DNA of 64,000 nucleotides from AC-32 sp963765785 (GTDB lineage Bacteria; Actinomycetota; Thermoleophilia; Gaiellales; Gaiellaceae), in NCBI GenBank assembly GCA_963765785.1, contig CAVXXW010000020.1, forward strand, positions 62,001-126,000, given 5' to 3'. Below the pieces are notes generated by a model. That model was not told the origin of the DNA. It worked only from the letters and a program-made list of their open reading frames with translations, and ran no database searches. This document shows, in pieces, positions 9,527 through 23,082 of this stretch. The stretch's first letter is position 1; the number at the start of each line of letters is the position of its first letter. Position numbers and translations under genes: made by a program.

Positions 9527-10096
9527 ATGAAGCCCACTCGCACACACAGCCTGATCGCTCTTGCAGCGTCGTTGGCGTTCCTCGCGGCGGGCTGTGGCTC
9601 GAGCGGGAGCGGCTCGACAACGACGACGTCGTCCACAAGTGCCTCTGCCACTGACACCTGGGCGAGCGGGGTCTGCTCGTCAATCACGACCTGGCAGGCC
9701 GCGATCAAGTCGGCGGCCGGCTCGGTGAAGAGCGATCCGACCAAGAACGGCCTGCAGACCGCGGCCGGTGATGCGAAGGCGGCGACCGAGACGCTCGCCA
9801 CCGACCTGAAGGGCCAGGGCAAGCCCGACACCCCGGGCGGGCAGCAGGCGAAGGACTCGCTCGACCAGCTCTCCACGACCTTGCAGCAGGACATGACCAC
9901 GATCGAGAACACGGTCAAAGGGATCTCCGGCGTGAAGGGCGCGCTTACCGCCGTCCCGGCGGTGACGGGCACACTCGCGACGATGGAGGCGCAGGTCAAA
10001 ACCACGTTCAAGGGGCTCGACGCCAAGGGCGAGCTGAAGAACGCGTTCGCCAGCTCGAGCGCCTGTAACTCCCTTACTAGCAAGGCTGGTACGTGA
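9527..10096 (+). CDS. Secreted lipoprotein, function unknown
   Basis: A 189-residue protein with a lipoprotein signal (KPTRTHSLIALAASLAFLA then lipobox LAAGC, Cys ~23) and a Ser/Thr-rich linker (GSSGSGSTTTTSS). The mature part is mainly helical and Thr/Lys-rich with no recognised domain. AAAGGAG precedes the ATG. It should be anchored on the outer face of the membrane. Two cysteines (in SGVCSSITTW and SSACNSL) may form a disulfide. Confidence 0.8.
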   Translation: MKPTRTHSLIALAASLAFLAAGCGSSGSGSTTTTSSTSASATDTWASGVCSSITTWQAAIKSAAGSVKSDPTKNGLQTAAGDAKAATETLATDLKGQGKPDTPGGQQAKDSLDQLSTTLQQDMTTIENTVKGISGVKGALTAVPAVTGTLATMEAQVKTTFKGLDAKGELKNAFASSSACNSLTSKAGT

Positions 10097-10285
10097 CGCG
10101 TCGGCCGGCGACGGCACGGCTGTCGATGCCGTGAGCAGCTTCGCGACTCCGTCGCGCATCCGGTCTGCGACGACCAGTCACACTCCCACTCGATCATCGA
10201 GAAGGAGCCGTTGCGCAGCCAAGGTGGGGAGAAGGACAGGGAGGAAGCGTTCGGCAGCCGCAGGGTTTGCGATCGGCGTGCCCGT

Positions 10286-11224
10286 ATGAGCGACTCGCCG
10301 CCTGAGCCGGCACCAGGAGGCACTGAGCCGCGGCCCTCTAACGTCCCGGCTCCTGTGCGCCGGGCCGCGATAAAGGGCGCTGCGGTTGCCGAGCGCGGCC
10401 GTCTCTGGATCGAGAACCAGCCACCCGATTCACGCAAGGGCGCAACGATCGGTTGGGTACGCCGGTACCAGGCTTCCAACGGTCAGCTTTTCGCGGTCCT
10501 CCTCAGCGCGTACCTGCTCCTGACCCTCATACCCGTGTTCCTCGTCACCGCGAGCTACGCCTACAAGGATCCGACCGCGCTCGCCGACCGGATCGAGCAC
10601 CGCCTCAGGCTCAGAGGCACGACCGCCCAGCTGTTCTCGTCGGTGATGGTCGGTACCGGGGAGCACAAGATCTCCGCCGTGCTGATCGCGATCATCGACC
10701 TCTTCTTCTTCGGGCTCGGGTTTCCCCGCGTGTTGCAGATCGCCCACGCCCGCTCCTGGGGGATCGACCTGGGCAAGTCGGTGCTCGCCGACCAGGCGCG
10801 GTATGTCGAGGTCCTGGTGGCTCTCGTCCTCGGTGCCGCGCTCTTCGTGGGTCAGACGCGGGCTCTGAGGGGAGAGCCGTCCTGGATCGGCTGGATCCTC
10901 GATATCGGCTGGCTGGCGCTGCTGCTTGCCTTCTTCGTCTGGGCGCCGCGGATCTTGCTCCATCACCGCGTCACGACGCGCAACCTGGTCCCCGGAGCCG
11001 TCTTCACCGTGCTCGGCCTCGTGATCCTGCGGCTGATCTCCGGGCTGCTGCTCACCCACTGGCTCAACTGGTACTCGACGACCTACGGTGCCTTCGGGAT
11101 CATCATCGCGATCTTCTTCTGGATCATCCTGATCGGCACCGTGCTGATCCTCGCCGCAGCCCTCTCACCGGCCCTCGCGCAGCGGCGCGACCTCCTCCAG
11201 GCCCGCGCCCAGGATCGGTCTTGA
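10286..11224 (+). CDS. YihY/BrkB-family membrane protein, second copy
   Basis: A 312-residue membrane protein from the ATG at 10286, with a Pro-rich hydrophilic N-terminus and about six hydrophobic segments (such as LFAVLLSAYLLLTLIPVFLV). It is a paralogue of 1957-2817. An in-frame TTG at 10211 with nearby AAGGAG is an alternative start adding 25 residues. Its stop lies one base before the following channel gene, indicating co-expression. Family function is unknown despite the historical RNase BN label. Confidence 0.85.
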   Translation: MSDSPPEPAPGGTEPRPSNVPAPVRRAAIKGAAVAERGRLWIENQPPDSRKGATIGWVRRYQASNGQLFAVLLSAYLLLTLIPVFLVTASYAYKDPTALADRIEHRLRLRGTTAQLFSSVMVGTGEHKISAVLIAIIDLFFFGLGFPRVLQIAHARSWGIDLGKSVLADQARYVEVLVALVLGAALFVGQTRALRGEPSWIGWILDIGWLALLLAFFVWAPRILLHHRVTTRNLVPGAVFTVLGLVILRLISGLLLTHWLNWYSTTYGAFGIIIAIFFWIILIGTVLILAAALSPALAQRRDLLQARAQDRS

Positions 11225-11225
11225 C

Positions 11226-11687
11226 GTGACTCGCATCGTCCTGTTCGAACGGCAGATGGCGCGGTTCCTCCGAAAGCCGGTCAGCGTGCGGAGTGCGGCA
11301 ACCGTCATCGTCTGCACGACGGCGGTGATCGTCCTCGCGAGCGGTCTGCTGATGAGGGTGCTCGACCATCGCGAGTACCCGAACGTCTTCATCGGGATGT
11401 GGTGGGCGATCCAGACCGTGACGACCGTCGGCTACGGGGACGTCACGCCCAAGGCGGTCGCCGGGCGAATAGTCGCAGGTGCTGTGATGCTCGAAGGGAT
11501 CGCCTTCGTCGCGATCGTCACCGCTGCCGTCACCTCGACGTTCGTCGCCCGCGCCACCAAACAGTACGACGTCGCCGCAGCCGACGCCGACAAGAAACGA
11601 GATGCGCAGATCGATTCGAGCCTCGCCGAGATCAACCAGCGTCTCGACCAGGTCGAGACGCTGCTACGCAGCCTCACACAACGCTGA
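11226..11687 (+). CDS. Two-helix potassium channel
   Basis: A 153-residue protein with a KcsA-like layout. The first helix is ATVIVCTTAVIVLASGLLM, the pore helix and filter contain QTVTTVGYGDVTP, and the second helix follows. TVGYGD is the canonical K+ selectivity filter. The tail DAQIDSSLAEINQRLDQVET is predicted coiled coil, which may tetramerise the channel. The start is a GTG one base after the BrkB stop. No RCK domain is present. Confidence 0.9.
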   Translation: MTRIVLFERQMARFLRKPVSVRSAATVIVCTTAVIVLASGLLMRVLDHREYPNVFIGMWWAIQTVTTVGYGDVTPKAVAGRIVAGAVMLEGIAFVAIVTAAVTSTFVARATKQYDVAAADADKKRDAQIDSSLAEINQRLDQVETLLRSLTQR

Positions 11688-11922
11688 GGGGCGACGACTC
11701 TGTAGGACGCTAGGCCGTTTCCTCGATTAGGTCGGGTTGCGTCTCTTCTGTCTCGGACGCTTTCGAAAGTCGGTTCGCAGGAGTCGTTCCGGGGGCGGCA
11801 ATGCATGTACCGAGCGGTCGTACGGGCATCGGCATAGCCGATCCACTCCGGAAGCTCACGGTCGCATCAGCCCAGAGGGGAAACAGTTGTAACGGCCGGC
11901 ATCGGTTGCAACTGCTGATCCG

Positions 11923-12082
11923 CTCACGTTTTGCGCCGACGTCGAGCCTGCGCTCGCGCAGGCCGAGCGACTCGGTGGCAAGCGCCTGATGGGCCCCCTC
12001 CGAGGCGCAGCCCGGAGTCGACCTCGGGCGATTCAGCGACCCGGAAGGACACATGGTCGGACTGGTCAAGGGCCCGGCATAA
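11923..12082 (+). pseudogene. Remnant of a VOC/glyoxalase gene
   Basis: One frame reads LTFCADVEPALAQAERLGGK then RLMGP. After a frame change the sequence reads GVDLGRFSDPEGHMVGLVKG before a TAA stop. These are the consecutive C-terminal segments of a VOC (glyoxalase/bleomycin-resistance) protein. The N-terminal half is missing and the frame is broken, so it is a relic. Confidence 0.65.
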
Positions 12083-12185
12083 CATCAATGGACCGACCAG
12101 CTGGGCGGGGTTCTGACACCCGCCCAGCGCCGGCCGAGCGGCTACGAGATCGTTGAGCTCAATCTTGTCGGCGAAGGAAAGCACG

Positions 12186-12349
12186 ATGGGAGCGGGTTCC
12201 GGGCCGGACAGCGACTACACCGGCAGGTGGTCTCCCGCTGCCGAGCTCGACTACCTCAAGCTCTCCGACGGGACGCGCCTGCGGTACTTGAAGGCAGGTT
12301 CCGGCCAACCGCGCTGATCATGCTGCACACGGTGCGGACGCAGCTATAG
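12186..12349 (+). pseudogene. Remnant of an alpha/beta-hydrolase gene
   Basis: From the ATG at 12186 the frame reads LDYLKLSDGTRLRYLKAGSG and stops. Shifted by one base it continues ALIMLHTVRTQL to a second stop. Together this is the N-terminal strand pattern of an alpha/beta hydrolase (YxxAGxG...LLHxxRTQ), with the catalytic part deleted. Confidence 0.6.
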
Positions 12350-12775
12350 CCGGAGGGCGCGCCTCGGTCCGAAAGCGAAAACCGACCAGAGAGGCAATGC
12401 CTCGCACGCTCTGGGAGCAGCGGATTGATCATCCGATCGCCCGGCTTGTCGGACCAACAATCCCGCAAAGCGGCGTTCCCGCCGCCGCCGAGCGCCGCCA
12501 GTGAGCTCGACGGTCGAGTCCCGGTGAGTCTGGCCGGACTTAACCGGAGTGCATCGAGGACGGCCCAACGTTGCGCGGTCGTCTGTGCGAGCTAGGTCGG
12601 CTCGGCGGCTGCAGAACCCAGGCTGGAGTCAAAGTCGGCGTCCTTCTCCGCGGGGGTTGGCGAATCACGGTCAACGCGGGCGGTTTCCGCAACGAAGTGG
12701 ACGTGTCGGTGCAGCGCGACGGTTGCGCAAGCGAGTTAGTCTGGGAGCCATGGCCGTCCGACCGCGGCGACAGGC
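12350..12775. other. Intergenic region, no gene seen
   Basis: No frame has recognisable protein character. The bases just before 12776 presumably hold the promoter of the redox operon, but no clear -10/-35 pair could be assigned. Confidence 0.4.
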
Positions 12776-14410
12776 ATGAGCGACCCGATGCGGGACGTGA
12801 CGCCGCTGCCGGACCTGTTGCACGGGCGCTCCCATACCGGCCCGGTCCGCGAGCGCCGGCCCGTCTACGTCGATCTGCTGCCGCCGTGCAACGCCGGCTG
12901 TCCGGCGGGCGAGAACATCCAGGCCTGGCTGTCGCACACCCAGGCGGGCCGACACGAGCAAGCGTGGCGTCAGCTCGTCGCGGACAATCCGCTGCCCGCG
13001 ATCCACGGGCGAGTTTGCTACCACCCGTGCGAGAGCGTCTGCAACCGCGCCGACCTCGACAGCGCCGTCTCGATCCATTCGGTCGAGCGGTTCCTGGGTG
13101 ACCTCGCGCTCGAGCAGGGGTGGCTTTTCGACCCTCCGCCGGTCCAGAGCGGCAAGCGGGTACTGGTGATCGGCGCCGGGCCGAGCGGGCTGTCGGCCGC
13201 CTACCACCTCGCCCGGCTCGGCCACGAGATAGAGATCCGGGACGCGGGCGGCGAGCCAGGCGGGATGATGCGGTACGGCATTCCGGCCTACAGGTTGCCT
13301 CGCGACGTGCTCGCCGGCGAGCTCGACCGGATCGCGGCGCTGGGCGTGCGGATGACCTGCGAGCACCGGGTCGAGGACCTCGTGGCCGAGCGGCAGGAGG
13401 GCGGCTTCGACGCGGTCTTCGTCGCCGTTGGGGCTCACCTGTCCAAGCGAGTCGACATCCCGGCCCGGGATGCCGGGCCGATCGTGGACGCGCTGTCGTT
13501 CCTGCGCAGCGTCGCCTCGGGCGAGCGGCCGGTGATCGGTCGACGCGTGGCGGTCTACGGCGGCGGCAACACCGCAATGGACGCGGCCCGGGTGGCCCGC
13601 CGGCTTGGCGCGGACGAGGCGATCATCGTCTACCGGCGCACCCGCGAGCAGATGCCGGCCCATCTCGAGGAGGCCGAGGACGCCGAGCGGGAAGGCGTGC
13701 GGATCAACTGGCTGCGCACGATCACCGCCTTCGAAGGCCCCGAGCTGCAGGTCGAGCAGATGGAGCTCGACGAGTCGGGCTTCCCGCAGCCGACAGGACG
13801 GTTCGAGACACTCGCCGCGGACACGGTCATCCTGGCGCTCGGCCAGGAAACCGACACTGCGTTCCTGCGCAAGGTGCCGGGAGTGGAGTTCGACCGCGAC
13901 GGGACCGTGCAGGTGTCGACGTCGCTCGAGACAGGGTCTCCCGGCGTGTTCGCGGGCGGGGACATGGTTCCAAGCGAACGCACCGTGACGGTCGGTGTTG
14001 GCCATGGCAAGAAGGCTGCCCGCCACATAGACGCCTGGCTGCGGAGCGTCGAGACCGTGAGCCAGCCGAAGCACGAGCTGGCGTCGTTCGACAGGTTGCA
14101 TCTCTGGTACTTCGGCGACGCCGACCGCCGGCAGCAGCCCGAGCTCCCTCCCGAGGAGCGGATCACGGATTTTGGCGAAGTGGTCGGCGGCCTCTCCGCC
14201 GAGGAAGCGGTGTACGAGGCGAGCCGGTGTCTGTCGTGCGGCAACTGCTTCGAGTGCGACGGCTGTCTGGGTGCCTGCCCCGAGGACGCCGTGATCAAGC
14301 TGGGCGAAGGGCACCGCTACCGGTTCGACTACGATCGCTGCACCGGCTGCGGGGCGTGCTTCGAGCAGTGCCCGGTGCATGCGATCGAGATGGTCGTGGA
14401 GCGCGACTGA
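12776..14410 (+). CDS. FAD/NAD(P) oxidoreductase with Fe-S domains (GltD-like, ferredoxin-type C-terminus)
   Basis: A 544-residue member of the glutamate synthase small-subunit-like family. The N-terminal Cys cluster (CNAGCP ~40 and CYHPCESVCNR ~82) is of the GltD Fe-S type. The FAD site is GAGPSGLSAAYHLARLG (~129) and the NAD(P) site GGGNTAMDAARVARRLG (~262). The C-terminus carries two Fe-S motifs, CLSCGNCFECDGCLGACP (~485) and CTGCGACFEQCP (~522). It probably moves electrons between NAD(P)H and ferredoxin or directly to the PFOR encoded one base downstream. No glutamate synthase large subunit is nearby, so glutamate synthesis is unlikely. Confidence 0.9.
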   Translation: MSDPMRDVTPLPDLLHGRSHTGPVRERRPVYVDLLPPCNAGCPAGENIQAWLSHTQAGRHEQAWRQLVADNPLPAIHGRVCYHPCESVCNRADLDSAVSIHSVERFLGDLALEQGWLFDPPPVQSGKRVLVIGAGPSGLSAAYHLARLGHEIEIRDAGGEPGGMMRYGIPAYRLPRDVLAGELDRIAALGVRMTCEHRVEDLVAERQEGGFDAVFVAVGAHLSKRVDIPARDAGPIVDALSFLRSVASGERPVIGRRVAVYGGGNTAMDAARVARRLGADEAIIVYRRTREQMPAHLEEAEDAEREGVRINWLRTITAFEGPELQVEQMELDESGFPQPTGRFETLAADTVILALGQETDTAFLRKVPGVEFDRDGTVQVSTSLETGSPGVFAGGDMVPSERTVTVGVGHGKKAARHIDAWLRSVETVSQPKHELASFDRLHLWYFGDADRRQQPELPPEERITDFGEVVGGLSAEEAVYEASRCLSCGNCFECDGCLGACPEDAVIKLGEGHRYRFDYDRCTGCGACFEQCPVHAIEMVVERD

Positions 14411-14411
14411 G

Positions 14412-17980
<3,569 letters not shown>

Positions 17981-17981
<1 letters not shown>

Positions 17982-18991
17982 TGGACCTTTCGACCGACTA
18001 CATGGGCCTCGCGTTGCGCAACCCGCTCGTCGCGTCGGCATCCCCGCTCTCCCAGACCGTGGACGGCGTGAAGCGGCTCGCCCATGCCGGCGTCGGCGCG
18101 GTTGTCCTCTACTCCCTCTTCGAGGAGCAGCTGCACCGGCAGGCGGCCGAGAATGCGCGGCTGGTCGACGCCGGCACCGAGAGCTTCGCGGAGTCGCTCT
18201 CCTACTTCCCCGCCGCTGCCGAAGACGAGGCCGGCCCGCGCCAATATCTGAGCCTGCTCGAGCGCGCGGCCCTTGTCGTCGAGGTCCCGGTGATCGGCAG
18301 CCTCAACGGTGTCACGCCGAGTGGCTGGGCCGACTATGCCCGCGCGATGCAGGAGGCCGGCGCCGCCGCGATCGAGCTGAACATCTACTACCTCCCCGGC
18401 GACCCGCGCATCTCGGGCCGCGATGTCGAGCAGAGGCACGTCGACGTCCTGACCAGGGTCAAGGACGCGGTCAGCATTCCGGTGGCCGTCAAGCTGAGCC
18501 CGTACTTCAGCTCGACCGGCGAGATGGCGCTCCGGCTCGACGAGGCGGGCGCGGACGCCCTGGTGCTGTTCAACCGATTCCTGCAACCCGACATCGACGC
18601 CGACACGCTCACCGTGGTGCGCCAGGTCGGCCTCTCCAACCCGGCGGAGGCACGGCTGCCGCGCACGTGGATCGCGCTCTTGCACGGACGGGTGCGCGCC
18701 GCGCTCGCGGCGACTACCGGGGTCGAGACCTCGGACGACGTGGCCAAGTACCTGCTTGCCGGTGCCGACGTCGTGATGACCGCCTCGGCGCTGCTGCGGC
18801 ACGGCCCCGAGCATGCAGCGGTGCTGCTCGACGGCCTATCGGACTGGATGACCCGAAAGGGATTCGCAGCAGTCGACGATCTGCGTGGGATGCTTGCCGT
18901 GCCGCCCGGAACGGACGAGGCGGTCTACGAGCGAGCTGGCTACGTCGACGCGCTACGGAAGGCCAACAGCGGCATCTACGGGCCCGGGTGA
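17981..18991 (+). CDS. Dihydroorotate dehydrogenase-like flavoprotein
   Basis: A 336-residue TIM-barrel protein beginning MDLSTDYMGLALRNPLVASA, the DHOD family N-terminus. It keeps IPVAVKLSPYFSS and the C-terminal phosphate-binding region TGVETSDDVAKYLLAGADVV, so FMN binding is likely. Such DHOD-like proteins often accompany PFOR genes and are not the pyrimidine enzyme. The substrate is unknown. The start overlaps the nifJ stop (TGATG), the third coupled gene of this operon. Confidence 0.88.
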
Positions 18992-19110
18992 GCCCAACCG
19001 CCGGCGGAGTACGGTCTCCGTCCCAAAGCCGAGGTCGACGGCTCGTGAAAGACCAGCCCGGCTGCGAGCATGCACTCGTGGCGAGTCCGCCGCAGAGCGG
19101 AGAGCCTCGC

Positions 19111-20139
19111 ATGGCGGAGCGCTCGGGTCGCTCGAGGTGGATGCGCGGGGCGGGGCGAGGGCTGCTGCTGCTCGTCACGGGCGTCTCGCTCTACCTGCTG
19201 CTCCCGAGTCTCATCGCCGTCTTTTCCTCCTGGCGGTCGCTCGCGCATCTCAACTGGTACTGGGCAGGGTTCGCGCTGCTTGCCGAGATCGCGAGCTTCG
19301 TCTCGCTCTGGAGGCTCGACCAGATCGCCCTGCGGACCACGAACTGGTTCGCGGTCGCGTGCGCGCAACTGAGCGGGAACGCATTCGGCCGGATCGTGCC
19401 CGGCGGAGGCGCCACGGCGAGCACGTTCGCGGTCGGGATGCTGCGTCGCGCCGGCATCGAGGTCGGACGGGCGGCGGCCGCGCTCGCGGCGTCGACCGCG
19501 CTCCAGATCGCCACCTTGTTCGCCCTACCGCTGCTTGCACTACCCGCGATCATCGGTGGGGCTCCAGTCAACCGCGGCCTGGTCACCTCCACCTACCTCG
19601 GCATGGCCGTGCTGCTGCTACTGCTGGCGGCAGGAGGTCTCTCCTTCGCAGCCGAGCGGCCGCTCGCGTTGCTTGGCCGCGGGATCCAGTGGGCCGCGAA
19701 CCGGACCGTACGCCGCCGCCGGAAGGTCGTCGGCCTCCCACAGAGGCTGCTCGCCGAGCGGGACTTCATCGGCACGACCATCGGAGCGCGCTGGGCGGCA
19801 GCGGTCTTCTCTGCGGTGGGCAACATCGGCTTCGACTACATCGCGCTGCTATGCGCGCTCCGGGCGATCGGTGCACAGCCGCGACCCTCGCTGGTCCTGC
19901 TCGCCTACACCGCGGCGGGACTACTCGCCCTGATCCCGTTCACGCCGGGCGGGCTCGGCTTCGTCGAGGCGGGGCTCGTCGGCACGCTCACCCTCGCCGG
20001 CGTCAACCCGCGTAACGCCCTCGTCGCGACACTCGTCTACCGGCTCGTCTCCTTCTGGCTCCCGATCCCCGTCGGTGGCGTCGCCTATGCCCTGTTCCGG
20101 CGCCGCTACCGTGATGGCGATGCGAGGTCAGTGGCGTGA
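19111..20139 (+). CDS. UPF0104/lysylphosphatidylglycerol-synthase-type membrane protein
   Basis: A 342-residue polytopic membrane protein resembling the flippase-like domain of MprF (UPF0104), without the cytoplasmic aminoacyl-transferase domain. Family segments include GNAFGRIVPGGGATASTF and the C-terminal IPFTPGGLGFVEAGLVGTL. The ATG at 19111 is chosen; an in-frame GTG at 19045 would add 22 residues. It may transport a lipid or polyprenyl-linked substrate (inference). A distant relative lies at 49887-51005. Confidence 0.82.
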   Translation: MAERSGRSRWMRGAGRGLLLLVTGVSLYLLLPSLIAVFSSWRSLAHLNWYWAGFALLAEIASFVSLWRLDQIALRTTNWFAVACAQLSGNAFGRIVPGGGATASTFAVGMLRRAGIEVGRAAAALAASTALQIATLFALPLLALPAIIGGAPVNRGLVTSTYLGMAVLLLLLAAGGLSFAAERPLALLGRGIQWAANRTVRRRRKVVGLPQRLLAERDFIGTTIGARWAAAVFSAVGNIGFDYIALLCALRAIGAQPRPSLVLLAYTAAGLLALIPFTPGGLGFVEAGLVGTLTLAGVNPRNALVATLVYRLVSFWLPIPVGGVAYALFRRRYRDGDARSVA

Positions 20140-20260
20140 GCTAGTCCTCCTCGACCGGCCACCCTTGTCGACAACGGGGCGCTCGTTCGTCGTCGCGGCG
20201 CGTGAGGACCTGCAGATCGCACGCGACGTGCGTACCGTGCTCGGCGGGGGCAGCTAGCGG

Positions 20261-22951
20261 TTGCCGATGGGCGGGCCGCTCGAACAGGGGGGACGCAACC
20301 AATCGCAACCGGCGGCAGATGCTGCTCCTCAGAGGCGGCGGCCGGACGAACCACAGGAGCTCGAGCTCTCCGTCACCGCAACGCTGCCCGTGGCGGACGT
20401 ATTGAGCAAGCTCGGCTCGTCCGATACAGGTCTTTCGAGTCACGAGGCGAGCCTGCGGCTGGGGACCTACGGGCCGAATGTCTTGGCCGCGCACGGGGTC
20501 AGTGCCTGGTCGGTGCTCGCCCGTCAGTTGCACAGCTACCTGCTGTTGCTGTTGCTGGTCGCGGCCGTCGTCTCGGCTGCGATCGGCGACCGAACGGAGG
20601 CGTTGATCATCGGCGCGATCATGACGATGAGCGTCGGTCTGAGCTTCTTCAACGAGTACCGCTCGGAGCAGGCGGTCGAGGAGCTGCATTCCGAGATCCA
20701 GCATCTGGCCACCGTCGATCGCGAGGGGGCAACTGCCGAGGTCGCCGTAACGCAGCTCGTCCCGGGTGATGTCGTGCATCTGCGGGTCGGTGACCTCGTT
20801 CCCGCCGATCTGCGGTTGCTCGAGGTGCATGAGCTCGAGTGCGACGAATCGGTGCTCACCGGCGAGTCTCTGAGCAAGACGAAGACGGCCGAGGCTCAAC
20901 CGCCCGGAGACTCGCCGCTGGATCTGCGCTCGTGTGTCTTCATGGGGACGCTCGTAAGTGGCGGCGGCGGCCGCGGCGTCGTCGTGCGTACGGGCTCGCA
21001 CACCGCGTTCGGCGCGATCGCAGTGCACCTGGGCGAACAGCAGGGGGTGACCGCATTCCAGCAGGGGCTGCAGGACTTCTCTCGCCTGCTCGCGATTGTG
21101 ACGGGGGTGCTGGCCGGCTCGATCTTCGTCATCAACGCCGCGCTCGGACGCTCGCTCCTCCAGTCGGCCCTGTTTGCGCTCGCCATCGCGGTGGGTTTGA
21201 CGCCGCAGCTTCTGCCGGCGATCGTCACCGTCAGCCTCGCGACGGGCGCCCGCCGGTTGGCCAAGAAGCGCGTGATCGTCAAGCGCCTGGTCGCGATCGA
21301 GGATCTCGGCAACGTCCAGGTCCTGTTCACCGACAAGACCGGCACCCTGACCGAGGGTCAGATCTCGTTCACGCAAGCACTCGACAGCGCGGGCGAGCCG
21401 GACGACCACATAGGCATGCTCGGCCTGACCTGCGCCGACAAGGCCGGCAACGAGCTCGACCGCGCGCTCTGGGCCGCCCCGCAGGCCGCCCACGGCGAGA
21501 GCGTCCCCACACCGCTCGACCGTCTGCCCTTCGACCACGACCGGCAGCTGGCATCGGTGCTCGTCGACACTGCGCAGGGACGGCTGCTGATCTCCAAGGG
21601 CGCGCCCGAAGCCGTGCTCGCCCGTTGCACGACCGTGCCTGCCGAGTCAAAGGCGATCCTCGACGGGCTCTTCGCCTCCGGGACGCGCGTCGTTGCCGTC
21701 GCCAGCCGTCCGCTCACCGGCGACCACCTCGGCAAAGACGACGAGCGTGACCTCTCGCTCGAGGGCTTCCTCTGCTTCACCGACCCGGTCAAGCCGGGCG
21801 TCCGCGACTCGCTCGCGCGCCTCGCCCGTCTCGAGATCACCGTCAAGATCGTGACGGGGGATAACGGCCAAGTGGCAGCGCACCTCTGCGGCGAGGTCGG
21901 CCTCGACCCCGGAACAGTCGTTGCGGGCCAAGAACTTGAAGCGCTCGACGAGGCCGCCCTCATCGCGCTGGTGCCCAAGACGACAATCTTCGCCCGCATC
22001 ACGCCCGAGCAGAAATCGCGCATCATCCTCGCGCAGCGCACCCTAGGCTCAGACGTCGCCTTTCTCGGCGACGGCGTCAACGACGCGATCGCCCTCCACC
22101 ACGCCGACGTCGGCATCTCGGTCGACTCCGCGGCCGACGTCGCCAAGGACGCAGCCGACGTCGTCCTACTCGACAAGGACCTCAGCATCATCGCCGACGG
22201 TGTCGTCGAGGGGCGGCGCATCTTCGCCAACACGATCAAGTACGTCCTGATGGGCACCTCGTCGAACTTCGGCAACATGTTTTCCGCAGCCGGCGCCTCC
22301 TTGTTCCTTTCCTTCTTGCCAATGCTGCCGACGCAGATCCTGCTCAACAACCTCCTCTACGACGTCAGCGAGATGACCATTCCGACCGACAACGTCGACG
22401 AGGAGCTACTCGCAAGACCAGCCAAGTGGGACATCCGCATGATCCGCCGCTTCATGTCCTTCTTCGGCCCGATCTCGAGCGCCTACGACTTCCTGACATT
22501 CTTCGTCATGCTGCGCGTCTTCCACGCCGGCCCGATCCTGTTCCGCTCAGGCTGGTTCGTCGAGTCGCTCACGACCCAGACACTCGTCATCTTCGTCATC
22601 CGCACCCGCCGCGTCCCCTTCTACAAGAGCCGCCCCAGCCGCCCGCTGCTACTCGCCACCCTCGCCTGCGCCGGCTTCGGCGTCGCCCTCCCCTACATCC
22701 CGCCGCTCGCCCACCTGTTCGGGTTCCAACCGCTCCCACTCACCTTCCTCGCGATCCTGGCTGGGATGATCGCCACCTACCTCGTCCTCGCCCAATTCGG
22801 CGTCGCGCTCTTCTTCAAACCGCAAGGCGGCCGTTCGCTCGCCCGCGCCATCGGCGCCGCAGAGCGACGCATCACCCGCAGGGCATCACGCTGGGTCAGC
22901 TGGCGACACCGCACGCCACCCACACCACCGCTACCACGACCCACGGGCTGA
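20261..22951 (+). CDS. mgtA: MgtA-type magnesium-transporting P-type ATPase
   Basis: An 896-residue type III P-type ATPase. The phosphorylation site is LFTDKTGTLT (Asp ~357), actuator motif TGES, hinge GDGVNDAIALHHADVGISVD. The C-terminal region NVDEELLARPAKWDIRMIRR and the following GPISSAYDFLTFFVMLRVFH is characteristic of MgtA/MgtB Mg2+ importers. The hydrophilic N-terminus is followed by ATLPVADVLSKLGSS. Start is TTG 20261 or ATG 20267. No leader structure for Mg2+ sensing could be identified. Confidence 0.88.
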   Translation: MPMGGPLEQGGRNQSQPAADAAPQRRRPDEPQELELSVTATLPVADVLSKLGSSDTGLSSHEASLRLGTYGPNVLAAHGVSAWSVLARQLHSYLLLLLLVAAVVSAAIGDRTEALIIGAIMTMSVGLSFFNEYRSEQAVEELHSEIQHLATVDREGATAEVAVTQLVPGDVVHLRVGDLVPADLRLLEVHELECDESVLTGESLSKTKTAEAQPPGDSPLDLRSCVFMGTLVSGGGGRGVVVRTGSHTAFGAIAVHLGEQQGVTAFQQGLQDFSRLLAIVTGVLAGSIFVINAALGRSLLQSALFALAIAVGLTPQLLPAIVTVSLATGARRLAKKRVIVKRLVAIEDLGNVQVLFTDKTGTLTEGQISFTQALDSAGEPDDHIGMLGLTCADKAGNELDRALWAAPQAAHGESVPTPLDRLPFDHDRQLASVLVDTAQGRLLISKGAPEAVLARCTTVPAESKAILDGLFASGTRVVAVASRPLTGDHLGKDDERDLSLEGFLCFTDPVKPGVRDSLARLARLEITVKIVTGDNGQVAAHLCGEVGLDPGTVVAGQELEALDEAALIALVPKTTIFARITPEQKSRIILAQRTLGSDVAFLGDGVNDAIALHHADVGISVDSAADVAKDAADVVLLDKDLSIIADGVVEGRRIFANTIKYVLMGTSSNFGNMFSAAGASLFLSFLPMLPTQILLNNLLYDVSEMTIPTDNVDEELLARPAKWDIRMIRRFMSFFGPISSAYDFLTFFVMLRVFHAGPILFRSGWFVESLTTQTLVIFVIRTRRVPFYKSRPSRPLLLATLACAGFGVALPYIPPLAHLFGFQPLPLTFLAILAGMIATYLVLAQFGVALFFKPQGGRSLARAIGAAERRITRRASRWVSWRHRTPPTPPLPRPTG

Positions 22952-23082
22952 CGCTCCGAGGGTCTCTCGTTCGGCCGAGGACTTGGTCCACACGCAGAGG
23001 ATTGACCATCCGCATCGGGGAGCTGACTCGAAGGCGCGTCGGCGAAACGACAAAGTGGGCCATGCGAACCCGAGCGGGCTTG

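Noticed and set aside
20075..20257. 60-residue ORF between the UPF0104 and MgtA genes
   Set aside because: Most of it is an out-of-frame overlap with the upstream gene; no RBS or family character.
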